In this document: piece after piece, positions 17,021-25,820 of the stretch
How the letters are laid out: each line of letters begins with the position of its first letter
Numbering within the stretch: position 1 is the stretch's first letter
Position numbers and translations under genes: made by a program
NCBI RefSeq assembly: GCF_024345975.1
Contig: NZ_JAGQCD010000001.1
Span: 1 to 64,000 of the forward strand
Direction of reading: 5' to 3'
From: Cyanobium sp. Cruz-8D1
GTDB taxonomy: Bacteria; Cyanobacteriota; Cyanobacteriia; PCC-6307; Cyanobiaceae
DNA length: 64,000 bases
Notes under the pieces: generated by a model
The model's input: only the letters and a program-made list of their open reading frames with translations
Told to the model about the DNA's origin: nothing
The model's database searches: none

Positions 17021-17714
17021 CGGCGCGCAGGGCCTGCATCAGGGCCACGCCCCGGCTCGTCCCCAACCGGCTGGCGCCAGCCGCCACCAGGGCGAGCGCC
17101 TGCTCCAGATCGGCAATGCCGCCGGAGGCTTTCACCGCGGCGCGGCCCCTGGCCAGCGCCATCAGCTGGGCCACCTGGTCGGTCGTCACCGGAGCGCCGA
17201 AACCGCTGCCTGTCTTGAGATAACGCACGCCGGCGTCGATGCTGATCTCCACCAGCAGGGCCAGGGCCTCGGGGTCCAGCCGGCCCATCTCCAGGATCAC
17301 CTTCACCGGCAGACCCAGGTCGGTGATGGCCGCCAGGTCATCGAGCACGGCGCTGCCGTCGCCATCGGCGAGGGCGCCGAAATCCGGCACCACGTCCAAT
17401 TCGTCGGCACCGGCGGCGGCGGCCCACTCCGCCTCGGACCGTTTGATCGCCGCCGGAATGGCTCCGAAGGGGAACCCCACCACGGCGATGAGTTTCACCG
17501 CCCCATCGACCGGCAGCCGTTCGCGGGCCAGCGGCAGCCAGCGCGAGGCCAGGCACACGCCGGCGAAGCCGAAGTGGCGGGCCTCATCGCAGCAGCGCAG
17601 GATCGCCTCCCGGCCCCGGTGGGGGTCCAGAAGCGCGTGATCGATCAGGGGGGCGAGATCGGGCCGTTCCTGGTGCCGCTCAGGTGTCACGGGCCTGGAT
17701 GACGCCGAAGCCAC
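17013..17714 (-). CDS. deoC: Deoxyribose-phosphate aldolase
   Basis: 233 residues of class I aldolase. The Schiff-base lysine is K167 in RYLKTGSGFG, the second active-site lysine K195 in AVKASGGI, and the aspartate D107 in ADELDVV. The enzyme cleaves 2-deoxyribose 5-phosphate to glyceraldehyde 3-phosphate and acetaldehyde in deoxynucleoside salvage. The N-terminus overlaps the 3' end of the hpf gene by 35 bases and its 3' end overlaps recO. The order hpf-deoC-recO is, from memory, conserved in picocyanobacteria. Confidence 0.93.
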   Translation of the reverse strand: MASASSRPVTPERHQERPDLAPLIDHALLDPHRGREAILRCCDEARHFGFAGVCLASRWLPLARERLPVDGAVKLIAVVGFPFGAIPAAIKRSEAEWAAAAGADELDVVPDFGALADGDGSAVLDDLAAITDLGLPVKVILEMGRLDPEALALLVEISIDAGVRYLKTGSGFGAPVTTDQVAQLMALARGRAAVKASGGIADLEQALALVAAGASRLGTSRGVALMQALRAGA

Positions 17715-18267
17715 CGTGGTTGCGTCGGTAGACCACCTGGATCTGGCCGGTGCCCGAGTCGCGGAACATGTAGAAGTCGTGGTCGATCAGATCCAACTGA
17801 TGCAGGGCCTCCTCCAGGTCCATCGCCGGCATGGCGAAATACTTGCGACGCACGCCCCGGTGCGGCACAGCCGGTTCGAGACCCTCGGTGAGGGAGTCGC
17901 CGGGATTGGGGAGCGTGGCGGCTCCGGCCTCTTCCGCGGCGGCTGAGCGGTGGACCGGTCCCTGGGTGCGCTCCTGGAGACGGTCCTTGTAGCGGGTCAG
18001 CTGGCGGCTCAGCTTGGTGGCCACGAGGTCGATGCTGGCGTACAGGTTCTCGCTGCGTTCCTGGGCCCGAATCACCATGCCGTTGGCGAACACGGTGACT
18101 TCGGCCGTCTGCTGCGGAACCCTGGGGTTGCGGGCCACCGACAGGTGCACGTCGGCTTCCTTGACGAGGCCATCGAAGTGGCTGATGGCGCGGTTGAGCT
18201 TGGCTTCGGTGTACTCCCTGATCGCTGGTGTGACGTCGAGGTTGCGGCCGTGGATCAGCAGTTTCAT
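17680..18267 (-). CDS. hpf: Ribosome hibernation promoting factor, long form (LrtA)
   Basis: 195 residues, start MKLLIHGRNLDVTPAIREYT at 18267. The N-terminal S30AE domain (about 1-100) is followed by a variable linker with an acidic/alanine stretch, then the conserved C-terminal dimerisation domain (RRKYFAMPAMDLEEALHQLD, DHDFYMFRDS, VVYRRNHGGFGVI). The long form dimerises 70S ribosomes into inactive 100S particles; in cyanobacteria the gene is known as lrtA, a light-repressed transcript. The 63-base gap to the divergent lipB gene must hold its promoter; nothing specific was recognised there. Confidence 0.93.
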   Translation of the reverse strand: MKLLIHGRNLDVTPAIREYTEAKLNRAISHFDGLVKEADVHLSVARNPRVPQQTAEVTVFANGMVIRAQERSENLYASIDLVATKLSRQLTRYKDRLQERTQGPVHRSAAAEEAGAATLPNPGDSLTEGLEPAVPHRGVRRKYFAMPAMDLEEALHQLDLIDHDFYMFRDSGTGQIQVVYRRNHGGFGVIQARDT

Positions 18268-18330
18268 TCGGGTGCGCTCCTCCAGAGGAATTCTGGCTCT
18301 GGGGCTCCCCCAGGCTAGGAACAGAGGTGC

Positions 18331-19011
18331 ATGGCCCCCAACACTCCCGCAATTCTTTTTGAAGCCAGGGCCCCGGTGCCCTTTCCCCTGGCCTGGGACT
18401 GGCAGCGCCGTCTGCAGCGTCGTCGGCTCGACGATCCCTCCGCCCCCGATGCCCTGCTGCTGTTGCAGCACACCCCCTGCTACACCCTGGGCCGGGGGGC
18501 CAGCCTGGCTCACCTCGGCTTCGATCCCGACCAGCCGCCCCTGCCCCTCTATCGCATCGATCGGGGCGGGGAGGTCACCCACCACGGCCCCGGCCAGCTG
18601 GTGCTCTATCCGGTGCTCGACCTCCAGCGCCACGGCGGCGACCTGCACCTCTATCTGCGGGCCCTTGAGGACGTGGTGCTGGCCGTGCTGCGGGAGCTGG
18701 GGCTGGAGGGGGAGCGCCTCGAGGGCCTCACCGGGGTGTGGCTGGAGGGCCGCAAGCTGGCGGCGATCGGGGTGGGGGCCCGGCGCTGGATCAGCCAGCA
18801 CGGGCTGGCCCTGAACGTGGACGGCTCCCTGGAGGGCTTCAAGGCGATCGTGCCCTGCGGTCTGGCCGACCGGCCGGTGGCACGGCTGGCGGACTGGTTA
18901 CCTTCCCTTACCCCGGAGCAGGTGGCCCCGCTGCTGCTGGCGGCCTTTGCCCGCCGCTTCGGCCTGACCCTGCGGCCGCCGCGGCCGCAAGAAGGACTGG
19001 GAGAATCCTGA
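18331..19011 (+). CDS. lipB: Lipoyl(octanoyl) transferase
   Basis: 226 residues. LipB signatures: [10 protein letters not shown] (about 47-56), [18 protein letters not shown] (about 74-91), catalytic lysine K142 in GRKLAAIGV and catalytic cysteine C176 in IVPCGL. It moves octanoyl groups from acyl carrier protein to lipoyl domains of the pyruvate dehydrogenase E2 and glycine cleavage H proteins. The E2 gene of this window lies about 2.5 kb downstream on the same strand, with the acyl-ACP synthetase in between. Confidence 0.93.
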   Translation: MAPNTPAILFEARAPVPFPLAWDWQRRLQRRRLDDPSAPDALLLLQHTPCYTLGRGASLAHLGFDPDQPPLPLYRIDRGGEVTHHGPGQLVLYPVLDLQRHGGDLHLYLRALEDVVLAVLRELGLEGERLEGLTGVWLEGRKLAAIGVGARRWISQHGLALNVDGSLEGFKAIVPCGLADRPVARLADWLPSLTPEQVAPLLLAAFARRFGLTLRPPRPQEGLGES

Positions 19012-19038
19012 TCTTGCTTTGCACCTCGCCGGCCGCCC

Positions 19039-20979
19039 ATGAACGCCAGAGCCGAGATCCACTGGAGCGGCAGCGCCCAGGACCGCCGTGCCCTTCTCCG
19101 CCGCCGCGACTGGAGCGAGCTCGAAGGACTGGAGGGCCTCTGGCCTGAACTGGAGCGCCTGTATGGCTCCCAGGTGGCGCTGGACGCCCCCCACGGCCGC
19201 CATCCGGAAACATTGCGATTCGACGAGCTGCGCCAGGCGATCGACCGGGCCGCGGCGGCCTTCGCCGATCTGGGGGTCGCCGGCGGCGACGTGGTGGCCC
19301 TGTTTGCCGAAAACGGTCCCCGCTGGTTGGTGGCTGACCAGGGGCTGATGCGGGCCGGCGCCGCCGATGCCGTGCGCGGCAGCGCGGCGCCGGCCGAGGA
19401 GCTGCGCTACATCCTCGAAGACGCCGGCGCCGTGGGTCTGGTGCTGGAGTCGGCCGCCCTTCTGGAGCGACTGGCCCTCGATGGGTCGGCCCTGGAGCGG
19501 CTCCGCTTCGTGCTGCTGCTGGAGGGCGAGGCCCCCACGGCCCCTCCGGCGCTGCCCTGCCTCACCTGGGACGCCTTCCTGGCCCTGGGCGCCTCCAGGC
19601 CCGTGCCGCCTTCCCCCACGGGGGGTCCCGAGCGGCTGGCCACGCTGCTCTACACCTCCGGTACCACGGGCCAGCCCAAGGGGGTGCCGCTCAGCCACGC
19701 CAACCTGCTGCACCAGCTGCGCAGCCTCGGGGTGGCGGTGTCCCCGAGTCCGGGGGATCACGTGCTTTCGGTGCTGCCGATCTGGCATGCCTACGAGCGC
19801 ACCGCCGAATACTTCCTGCTGAGCTGTGGCTGCCGCCAGACCTACACCACCCTCAAGCAGCTGCGCGCTGACCTGCAGACGGTGCGCCCCCAGTACCTGA
19901 TCAGCGTGCCGCGGCTGTGGGAGGCCCTGCTCTCCGGCTTTGAGGACGCCCTGGCGGCCATGCCGGCCTCCCGCCAGCGCCTGCTGCGTCAGGCCCTGGC
20001 CGCCAGCCGGGCCTTCCACCGGCGCAAGCGGGTGGCTCTCAATCTCACCCTGACGCAGGAATCTCCTGCCACCCGGCTTCTGGCCGCGGCGGGTGCCCTG
20101 CTGATCTGGCCGCTGCATGCGACGGCCGGGGCCCTGCTGTGGCCGAAGGTGCGCGGCCAGCTGGTGGGGGGGCGGCTGCGCACCGCCATCAGCGGCGGCG
20201 GGGCCCTGGCCATTCACGTCGACGGCTTCTTCGAGGCGGTCGGCATCGAGTTGCTGGTGGGCTACGGGCTCACCGAGACCAGCCCGGTGCTGGCCTGCCG
20301 GCGGCCCTGGAGCAACCGTCGCGGCAGCGCCGGGCTGCCCCTGCCGGACACCGGCCTGAAGGTGGTGGACCCCGCCAGCCGGGCCCCACTGGCCCTCGGT
20401 GAGAGGGGGTTGGTGCTGGCGAAAGGCCCCCAGGTGATGGCGGGCTACCACCACAAGCCCGAGGCCACGGCCAAGGTGCTGGATCGGGAGGGCTGGTTCG
20501 ACACCGGCGACCTGGGCCTGTTGCTGGCCGATGGAACCCTTGTGCTGACGGGCCGGGCCAAGGACACGATCGTGCTCAGCAGCGGCGAAAACATCGAGCC
20601 CGGACCCCTGGAGGAGGCCCTCGTGGCCTCGTCGTTGGTGGAGCAGGTGATGCTGGTGGGCCAGGATCGCAAGCAGCTCGGTGCCCTGGTGGTGCCGAAG
20701 CTGGAGACCCTGCAGGCCTTCGCGGCCGCGGCCAACCTGCCGTATGCGGGCTCCGAAGCCAGCCCCGACCCGGCCCTGCTGCGGGCCCTGGCCCGCGAGT
20801 GCAATCGCCTGCTGGCGTCCCGCCCGGGGTCCCGCCCGGACGAGCGGCTCGGCGGCGTGACCCTGGTGCAGCCCTTCAGCATCGACAACGGCCTGCTCAC
20901 CCAGACCCTGAAGCAACGCCGGGATCGCATCGCCGACCGGGACCGGGGCGCCATCGCCGCGCTCTACGGGGAGAGCTGA
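19039..20979 (+). CDS. aas: Acyl-ACP synthetase / long-chain acyl-CoA synthetase family (AMP-forming)
   Basis: 646 residues of the ANL superfamily. The phosphate-binding loop LLYTSGTTGQPKG lies at about 203-215; further motifs are GYGLTETSPVL (about residue 410), WFDTGDLG and the hinge TGRAKDTIVLSSGENIEP before the C-terminal cap. In cyanobacteria this protein recycles free fatty acids by activating them to acyl-ACP and is usually called Aas. The position directly after lipB fits acyl-ACP metabolism. No membrane span is obvious, although LLAAAGALLIWPLHATAGAL (about 350) is strongly hydrophobic and may touch the membrane. Confidence 0.88.
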   Translation: MNARAEIHWSGSAQDRRALLRRRDWSELEGLEGLWPELERLYGSQVALDAPHGRHPETLRFDELRQAIDRAAAAFADLGVAGGDVVALFAENGPRWLVADQGLMRAGAADAVRGSAAPAEELRYILEDAGAVGLVLESAALLERLALDGSALERLRFVLLLEGEAPTAPPALPCLTWDAFLALGASRPVPPSPTGGPERLATLLYTSGTTGQPKGVPLSHANLLHQLRSLGVAVSPSPGDHVLSVLPIWHAYERTAEYFLLSCGCRQTYTTLKQLRADLQTVRPQYLISVPRLWEALLSGFEDALAAMPASRQRLLRQALAASRAFHRRKRVALNLTLTQESPATRLLAAAGALLIWPLHATAGALLWPKVRGQLVGGRLRTAISGGGALAIHVDGFFEAVGIELLVGYGLTETSPVLACRRPWSNRRGSAGLPLPDTGLKVVDPASRAPLALGERGLVLAKGPQVMAGYHHKPEATAKVLDREGWFDTGDLGLLLADGTLVLTGRAKDTIVLSSGENIEPGPLEEALVASSLVEQVMLVGQDRKQLGALVVPKLETLQAFAAAANLPYAGSEASPDPALLRALARECNRLLASRPGSRPDERLGGVTLVQPFSIDNGLLTQTLKQRRDRIADRDRGAIAALYGES

Positions 20980-21037
20980 CCCATGGTTGACCGGATCGCC
21001 CGTGGCCTGACAGCCTGAGCCCTGCACATGCAGTCCC

Positions 21038-21481
21038 ATGGCCGACGGCAACAGCCTGAACATCAAGCGATCGATCACGGTGCGAGCCGTGGTCACGCCG
21101 CGCTGGAAGGAAGATGCGGAGCGGGAGCTCAGCAATGCCCTCACCAACTTCGACCAGCAGCTGGCCCAGCTGGAGCAGGAGGGGCAACGGCTGGTCGACG
21201 AGATCCGTCGCCAGAGCGCCAATCCCCTCGATCCCCGGGTGCAGGAGCAGGTGGGCTCGGTGCAGCAGCAGGTGGCGGCCAAGCGGGCCGAGTTCGAGGA
21301 GCAGAAACGCCAGGTGCTGGAGCAGCAGCGCCAGGTGCGGGAACTGGAGATGGAGCAGGTGGTGGAGCAGGGGCAGATCGAAAGCTTCTGCGATATCCAG
21401 GTGGGCGACAACCTGGTGCAGAAGCTGCAGGTGTCGGTGCTGGTGCGGGACGGGGTGATTGAGGCGATCGAGGGGGGCTGA
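21038..21481 (+). CDS. YlqD-like coiled-coil protein
   Basis: 147 residues. The core (about 35-115) is a long glutamine- and glutamate-rich heptad region predicted to be coiled coil. It is flanked by short conserved beta segments: SITVRAVVTPRWKEDAER at the start and FCDIQVGDNLVQKLQVSVLV at the end. These match the YlqD family, widespread in cyanobacteria, function unknown. It sits 58 bases after aas and 46 bases before pdhC on the same strand. Confidence 0.82.
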   Translation: MADGNSLNIKRSITVRAVVTPRWKEDAERELSNALTNFDQQLAQLEQEGQRLVDEIRRQSANPLDPRVQEQVGSVQQQVAAKRAEFEEQKRQVLEQQRQVRELEMEQVVEQGQIESFCDIQVGDNLVQKLQVSVLVRDGVIEAIEGG

Positions 21482-21527
21482 TCCTTCCGCCGCCTAAAAT
21501 TTCCCCCATCAAAGAGGCAGTCCCCCG

Positions 21528-22874
21528 TTGGCCACCCACGAAATCTTCATGCCGGCCCTCAGCTCCACCATGACGGAGGGCAAGATCGTGGAGTGGCTCA
21601 AGAAACCCGGTGAGCGGGTCGAACGGGGCGAGTCGGTACTCGTGGTCGAGTCCGACAAGGCCGACATGGATGTGGAGGCCTTCCAGGAGGGCTTCCTGGC
21701 GGTCGTGCTGATGGAGGCGGGCAGCACGGCTCCGGTGGGCGAGACGATCGGTCTGATCGTGGAAACCGAAGCGGAGATCGCGGTGGCCAAGGCGGCGGCT
21801 CCCGCTCCGGTTGCTGCTGCGGCTCCCACTCCGGTGGCGGCGGCTCCGGCGGCAGCGGTGGCCGCCCCCGCCCCTCCCAAGCCAGCCCCTGCGGCTCCCG
21901 TGCCACCGGTGCCCGTCGCCGCTCCGTTGCCGGTGGCGGTGCCCGTCAGAGCTGGCGACGGCCGTGTGGTGGCCACCCCCCGCGCCCGCAAACTGGCAGC
22001 CCAGCTGGGGGTGGCCCTGGCCTCGCTGCGGGGCAGCGGGCCGAATGGCCGGATCCAGGCCGAGGATGTGGAGCAGGCCACCGGCCAACCGGTGAGCGTG
22101 CCGCGGGTGGCCGAGGGCACCGCTCCGGCGATGGCGGTTGCGGGCGGCAACGGCGCCGCCGCCGCTCCGGCAGCGCCCGCGGGCCAGGCCTTCGGCCGTG
22201 CCGGTGAAACGGTGGCCTTCAACACCCTGCAGCAGGCGGTCGTTCGCAACATGAACGCCAGCCTGGCGGTCCCCTGCTTCCACGTCGGCTACACGATCAC
22301 CACCGACCGGCTCGACGCCTTCTACAAGCAGGTGAAGGCCAAGGGCGTCACCATGACGGCCCTGCTGGCCAAGGCCGTGGGCATGACCCTGGCCCGCCAC
22401 CCCCAGCTGAACGCCTCCGCCAGCGACGCGGGCATGGCCTACCCGGCCTCCGTCAACGTGGCCGTGGCCGTCGCCATGGATGACGGCGGCCTGATCACAC
22501 CGGTCCTGGCCGCCGCCGACCGCACCGACCTCTATTCGCTCTCCCGCAACTGGGGCGATCTGGTGGCCCGCTCCCGTTCCAAGCAGCTCAAACCGGAGGA
22601 ATACACCACCGGCACCTTCACCCTCTCCAACCTGGGCATGTTCGGCGTCGACCGCTTCGACGCGATCCTGCCTCCCGGCACCGGCGCCATCCTGGCGGTG
22701 GCGGCGTCCCGGCCCGTGGTGGCGGCCCTCAAGGACGGGTCGATCGCCGTGCGGCGCCAGATGCAGGTGAATCTCACGGCCGATCACCGCGTCATCTACG
22801 GCACTCACGCGGCGGCCTTCCTCAAGGATCTGGCCGATCTGATCGAGAACCGGCCCGAAACTCTGGCCCTCTAG
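21528..22874 (+). CDS. pdhC: Pyruvate dehydrogenase complex E2, dihydrolipoamide acetyltransferase
   Basis: 448 residues, TTG start. One lipoyl domain (about 1-80, lipoylated lysine K44 in VESDKADMD), an Ala/Pro/Val-rich linker (about 88-140), an E3/E1-binding domain (TPRARKLAAQLGVALASLRG), a second Ala-rich linker, then the catalytic domain. The active-site motif reads DHRVIYG instead of the usual DHRxxDG; tyrosine at this position is what I recall for cyanobacterial and plastid E2, so it is not a defect. The enzyme makes acetyl-CoA for fatty acid synthesis. The gene could also be named odhB in automated annotation, but the plastid-like motif favours PDH. Confidence 0.92.
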   Translation: MATHEIFMPALSSTMTEGKIVEWLKKPGERVERGESVLVVESDKADMDVEAFQEGFLAVVLMEAGSTAPVGETIGLIVETEAEIAVAKAAAPAPVAAAAPTPVAAAPAAAVAAPAPPKPAPAAPVPPVPVAAPLPVAVPVRAGDGRVVATPRARKLAAQLGVALASLRGSGPNGRIQAEDVEQATGQPVSVPRVAEGTAPAMAVAGGNGAAAAPAAPAGQAFGRAGETVAFNTLQQAVVRNMNASLAVPCFHVGYTITTDRLDAFYKQVKAKGVTMTALLAKAVGMTLARHPQLNASASDAGMAYPASVNVAVAVAMDDGGLITPVLAAADRTDLYSLSRNWGDLVARSRSKQLKPEEYTTGTFTLSNLGMFGVDRFDAILPPGTGAILAVAASRPVVAALKDGSIAVRRQMQVNLTADHRVIYGTHAAAFLKDLADLIENRPETLAL

Positions 22875-22896
22875 GGAACAACGTCCCGATTCCGCC

Positions 22897-24054
22897 GTGG
22901 TTCCCTCCAACGCGCCCGACCCCGCCGACGGGCTCCTGTCCAGCTACGCGTTTGCCTTACCGGAGGCCCTGATCGCCCAGCAGCCGGTGGCGCCGCGCCA
23001 TGCCGCCAGGCTGCTGGCATTGGAGGCGGCTGCCACGGCGGATCCTGAGGCCGCCGCCGCCAGCCACCTGACGGTGTGGGACCTGGTGGAGGAGCTGGAG
23101 CCCGCCGATCTGCTGGTGGTGAACGACACCCGGGTGCTGCGGGCCCGGCTGGCGGCGCGGCGGGCCAGTGGCGGGGCGGTGGAGCTGCTGCTGGTGGAGC
23201 CCCGCGGCGATGGGCTGTGGCTGTGCCTGGCCCGTCCGGCCAAGCGGTTGCGGCTCGGCGAGGTGCTGGAGGTGGTGGCCCAGGGGCAGCCACCGCTGCC
23301 GGTGCGGATCGAAGCGATCGACCCGGAAAGCGGTGGCCGGTTCGTGCGCTTCCCGAGCGGCTGCGCCGATGCGGCCGCGATCGAGCCCCTGCTGGAGCGC
23401 TACGGCGCCATGCCCCTGCCGCCGTACATCGAACCCGCCGAAGGCCAGGACGACAGCCGCTACCAGACCCGCTACGCCGCCAAACCCGGAGCGGTGGCGG
23501 CCCCCACGGCCGGTCTGCACCTCAGCGACGAGCTGCTGGAGGCCCTACGGGCCAAAGGGGTGCGGCTGGCCACCGTGACCTTGCACGTGGGACTGGGCAC
23601 CTTCCGCCCGGTGGAAACCGAGGACCTCAGCCGGCTCAGCCTGCACAGCGAGTGGGTGGAGCTGGGCGTGGATCTGGTGGACGCCGTGACTGCCTGCCGG
23701 GCCCGGGAGGGCCGGGTGATCGCCGTGGGCACCACGTGCGTGCGCAGCCTGGAGGGCGTGGCCGCCCTGAACGGCGGTCGGCTGCTGCCCCATGCCGGAC
23801 CGGTGAACCTGGTGATCCAGCCTGGGTTCCGCTTCGCCGTGGTGCAGGGGCTGCTCACCAATTTCCACCTGCCGCGCAGCTCCCTGCTGTTGCTGGTCAG
23901 CGCCCTGGTGGGGCGGCGCCGACTGCTGAGCCTCTATGCCGAGGCGATCGAGCGCCACTATCGCTTCTTCTCCTATGGCGATGCCATGTGGATACCCCCC
24001 GAGGCCGTGCTGGAGGAGGCACGGCCCCGGGGGGCAGGATCGGGCGGAGCCTGA
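22897..24054 (+). CDS. queA: tRNA preQ1(34) S-adenosylmethionine ribosyltransferase-isomerase
   Basis: 385 residues, GTG start. QueA signatures include YAFALPEALIAQQPVAPRHAAR at the N-terminus, LLVVNDTRVLRARL, RYQTRYA, GAVAAPTAGLHL and LLTNFHLPRSSLLLLVSALVG. The enzyme transfers the ribosyl part of SAM to preQ1 in the tRNA anticodon, giving epoxyqueuosine. It is 22 bases after pdhC on the same strand and ends exactly next to the convergent sodB stop, with no space for a separate terminator. Confidence 0.94.
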   Translation: MVPSNAPDPADGLLSSYAFALPEALIAQQPVAPRHAARLLALEAAATADPEAAAASHLTVWDLVEELEPADLLVVNDTRVLRARLAARRASGGAVELLLVEPRGDGLWLCLARPAKRLRLGEVLEVVAQGQPPLPVRIEAIDPESGGRFVRFPSGCADAAAIEPLLERYGAMPLPPYIEPAEGQDDSRYQTRYAAKPGAVAAPTAGLHLSDELLEALRAKGVRLATVTLHVGLGTFRPVETEDLSRLSLHSEWVELGVDLVDAVTACRAREGRVIAVGTTCVRSLEGVAALNGGRLLPHAGPVNLVIQPGFRFAVVQGLLTNFHLPRSSLLLLVSALVGRRRLLSLYAEAIERHYRFFSYGDAMWIPPEAVLEEARPRGAGSGGA

Positions 24055-24654
24055 TCAGGCGGCGGCCAGGTTTGCCGCCACGAAGTCCCAGTTGACCAAC
24101 TTGTCGAGGTAAGTGGTCATGTAGTCGGGACGGCGGTTCTGGTAGTCGAGGTAGTAGGCGTGCTCCCAGACATCCATGGTGAGCAGGGCCTTCTGGCCAT
24201 GGGCGAGGGGCAGATCGGCGTTGGCCGTCTTGGTGATCTTCAGGGTGCCGCCATCGAGCACCAGCCAGGCCCAGCCGCTGCCGAACTGGGTGGCGCCGGC
24301 GGACTTGAACTGCTCACTGAAGGCCTCGAAGCTGCCAAAGTCGGCAGCGATTTTCTCGGCCAGGGCACCGGTGGGGGCGCCGCCGCCACCGGGCTTGATG
24401 CACTGCCAGTAGAAGCTGTGGTTCCAGACCTGGGCGGCGTTGTTGAACACCCCGGCCTTGCTGGCGTCACCGGCGACGGCCAGGATCACCTCTTCGAGGC
24501 TCTTGGCTTCGAGGTCACCCCCTTCGATCAGCTTGTTGAGGTTGGTGACGTAGGCGGCGTGGTGTTTGCCGTGGTGGAACTCGAGGGTCTGACGGGAGAT
24601 GTGGGGCTCGAGTGCGTCGAGGCCGTAGGGCAGTTCGGGCAGCTGGTGAGCCAT
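24055..24654 (-). CDS. sodB: Superoxide dismutase [Fe]
   Basis: 199 residues. Metal ligands are H27, H79, D161 (DVWEH) and H165. Iron specificity is suggested by the FeSOD-type AAQVWNHSFYW segment with Q75, in place of the MnSOD arrangement. No signal peptide, so cytosolic. The enzyme removes superoxide generated by photosynthetic electron transport. It lies 70 bases downstream of the FKBP gene on the same strand; a promoter of its own in that gap is likely but no boxes were clear. Confidence 0.94.
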   Translation of the reverse strand: MAHQLPELPYGLDALEPHISRQTLEFHHGKHHAAYVTNLNKLIEGGDLEAKSLEEVILAVAGDASKAGVFNNAAQVWNHSFYWQCIKPGGGGAPTGALAEKIAADFGSFEAFSEQFKSAGATQFGSGWAWLVLDGGTLKITKTANADLPLAHGQKALLTMDVWEHAYYLDYQNRRPDYMTTYLDKLVNWDFVAANLAAA

Positions 24655-24724
24655 GGAAGACGGTTGTGGTTAGGCGGCATTGTAACGATCGCAACCCTGG
24701 GGAAGGCCGCTCCGGTGCCGGTGC

Positions 24725-25375
24725 TCAGCCCTTGACGTCCAGCAGTTCCACCTCGAACACCAGGGTGGCGTTGGGGGGGATCACGCCACCGGCGCCGCGC
24801 TCGCCGTAGGCCAGATCAGGGGGAATGACCAGCTTGCGTTTGCCGCCCACCTTCATCCCCGCCACGCCCTCGTCCCAGCCCCGGATCACCCGGCCGGCGC
24901 CGAGGGGAAAGCTGAAGGGACCGCGGCCGTAGCTGCTGTCGAACTCCTTGCCGCTGGTGAGGGTGCCGCGGTAGTTGACCACCACGGTCTGGCCGCTCTT
25001 GGCTTCGGCGCCCTCACCCAGGGTCAGGTCAGTGATGCGCAGGCCGCTGGGGGTGGTGCGCTCGGTGGGGGAGACAAGCTCCCCGCCCAGGGCCGCAGCG
25101 CCGCTGGAGGCCATCTCGGCGCTGGAGGAATCGGGGGCCATGGTGAACAGGGTGGGGTTGGGGACGTCGGGGTCCAGTTCAAGCGGCGCCGCAATGGCGG
25201 GGCGCGCTTCCGGTGCGGTGGGGGCAGGGCCGGAGCTGGCCAGGGCCTGCTGCACGCCGGCATCTGGCTGGGTCGGCGAAGCCGCTTCCACCACGGAAGG
25301 GGACACCAGCTGGCTCACCAGGGCCAGCATCAGGCAGGCCACACAGACGAACGAGCTGATCAGGATGTCGCGCAT
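24725..25375 (-). CDS. FKBP-type peptidyl-prolyl cis-trans isomerase, exported
   Basis: 216 residues, start chosen at ATG 25375 ([10 protein letters not shown]). The N-terminal hydrophobic stretch (about 5-30, ending VVEAAS) looks like a signal peptide or anchor; a low-complexity Ala/Pro linker runs to about 105. The C-terminal FKBP domain carries [52 protein letters not shown] and [14 protein letters not shown], with the active-site aromatic residues present. It should assist protein folding in the periplasm or thylakoid lumen. It is followed by sodB and preceded by the phasin-like gene on the same strand. Confidence 0.9.
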   Translation of the reverse strand: MRDILISSFVCVACLMLALVSQLVSPSVVEAASPTQPDAGVQQALASSGPAPTAPEARPAIAAPLELDPDVPNPTLFTMAPDSSSAEMASSGAAALGGELVSPTERTTPSGLRITDLTLGEGAEAKSGQTVVVNYRGTLTSGKEFDSSYGRGPFSFPLGAGRVIRGWDEGVAGMKVGGKRKLVIPPDLAYGERGAGGVIPPNATLVFEVELLDVKG

Positions 25376-25413
25376 GCGGAAAGTCCCTGGATGGGGCGAT
25401 TCTGCCAGTGCGA

Positions 25414-25755
25414 TCAGTCGCTGCTTTCGCCGTTGTTCTGGCGCTGGCGCAGGGCCTGCTCCAGGCGATCGATGCGGCCGCGCAGTTCGTCCAGCTCCCG
25501 CTGGCGGGCCAGGCCCAGATCCTGCAGCAGCTGGTCGCGGTTGCGCTCCAGCTGGCGTTCCGCCTGCAGTTCCACTTCCGGCGTCTCGCCCCGCAGGGCG
25601 CGCATCACGTCCTCCACCAGGGCGGAGGCGTGGTTGGGGTCGAGGCGGCCGCTGCTCACCCATTCCTGGCTGACGTACTTGAGCCGGTCGGCCACCAGCG
25701 AGGTGGTGCCGAGGCCACGCAGCAGCAGCATCTGCAGCAGATTGCCCTGGTCCAT
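25414..25755 (-). CDS. Phasin-like coiled-coil protein
   Basis: 113 residues from ATG 25755 ([10 protein letters not shown]); an upstream in-frame start at 25785 is possible but gives a less conserved beginning. The N-terminal part ([41 protein letters not shown]) has the look of the short phasin-like/PhaF-type proteins annotated in cyanobacteria; the last 50 residues (about 63-113) form a charged coiled coil ([20 protein letters not shown]). The function is unknown; no PHA synthase is nearby. It may share a divergent promoter region of 65 bases with lnt. Confidence 0.7.
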   Translation of the reverse strand: MDQGNLLQMLLLRGLGTTSLVADRLKYVSQEWVSSGRLDPNHASALVEDVMRALRGETPEVELQAERQLERNRDQLLQDLGLARQRELDELRGRIDRLEQALRQRQNNGESSD

Positions 25756-25820
25756 GAAAAGGTTTCCTTGGAGGAACAGCGTCACTCTTTCAACCTTGGC
25801 GCCTCCAGCGCTGGCTGACC

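Noticed and set aside
22774-22805. DHRVIYG in E2 in place of DHRxxDG, as a possible catalytic defect
   Set aside because: Tyrosine at this place is, as far as I recall, standard for cyanobacterial and plastid E2 proteins, so it is not a special feature of this genome.
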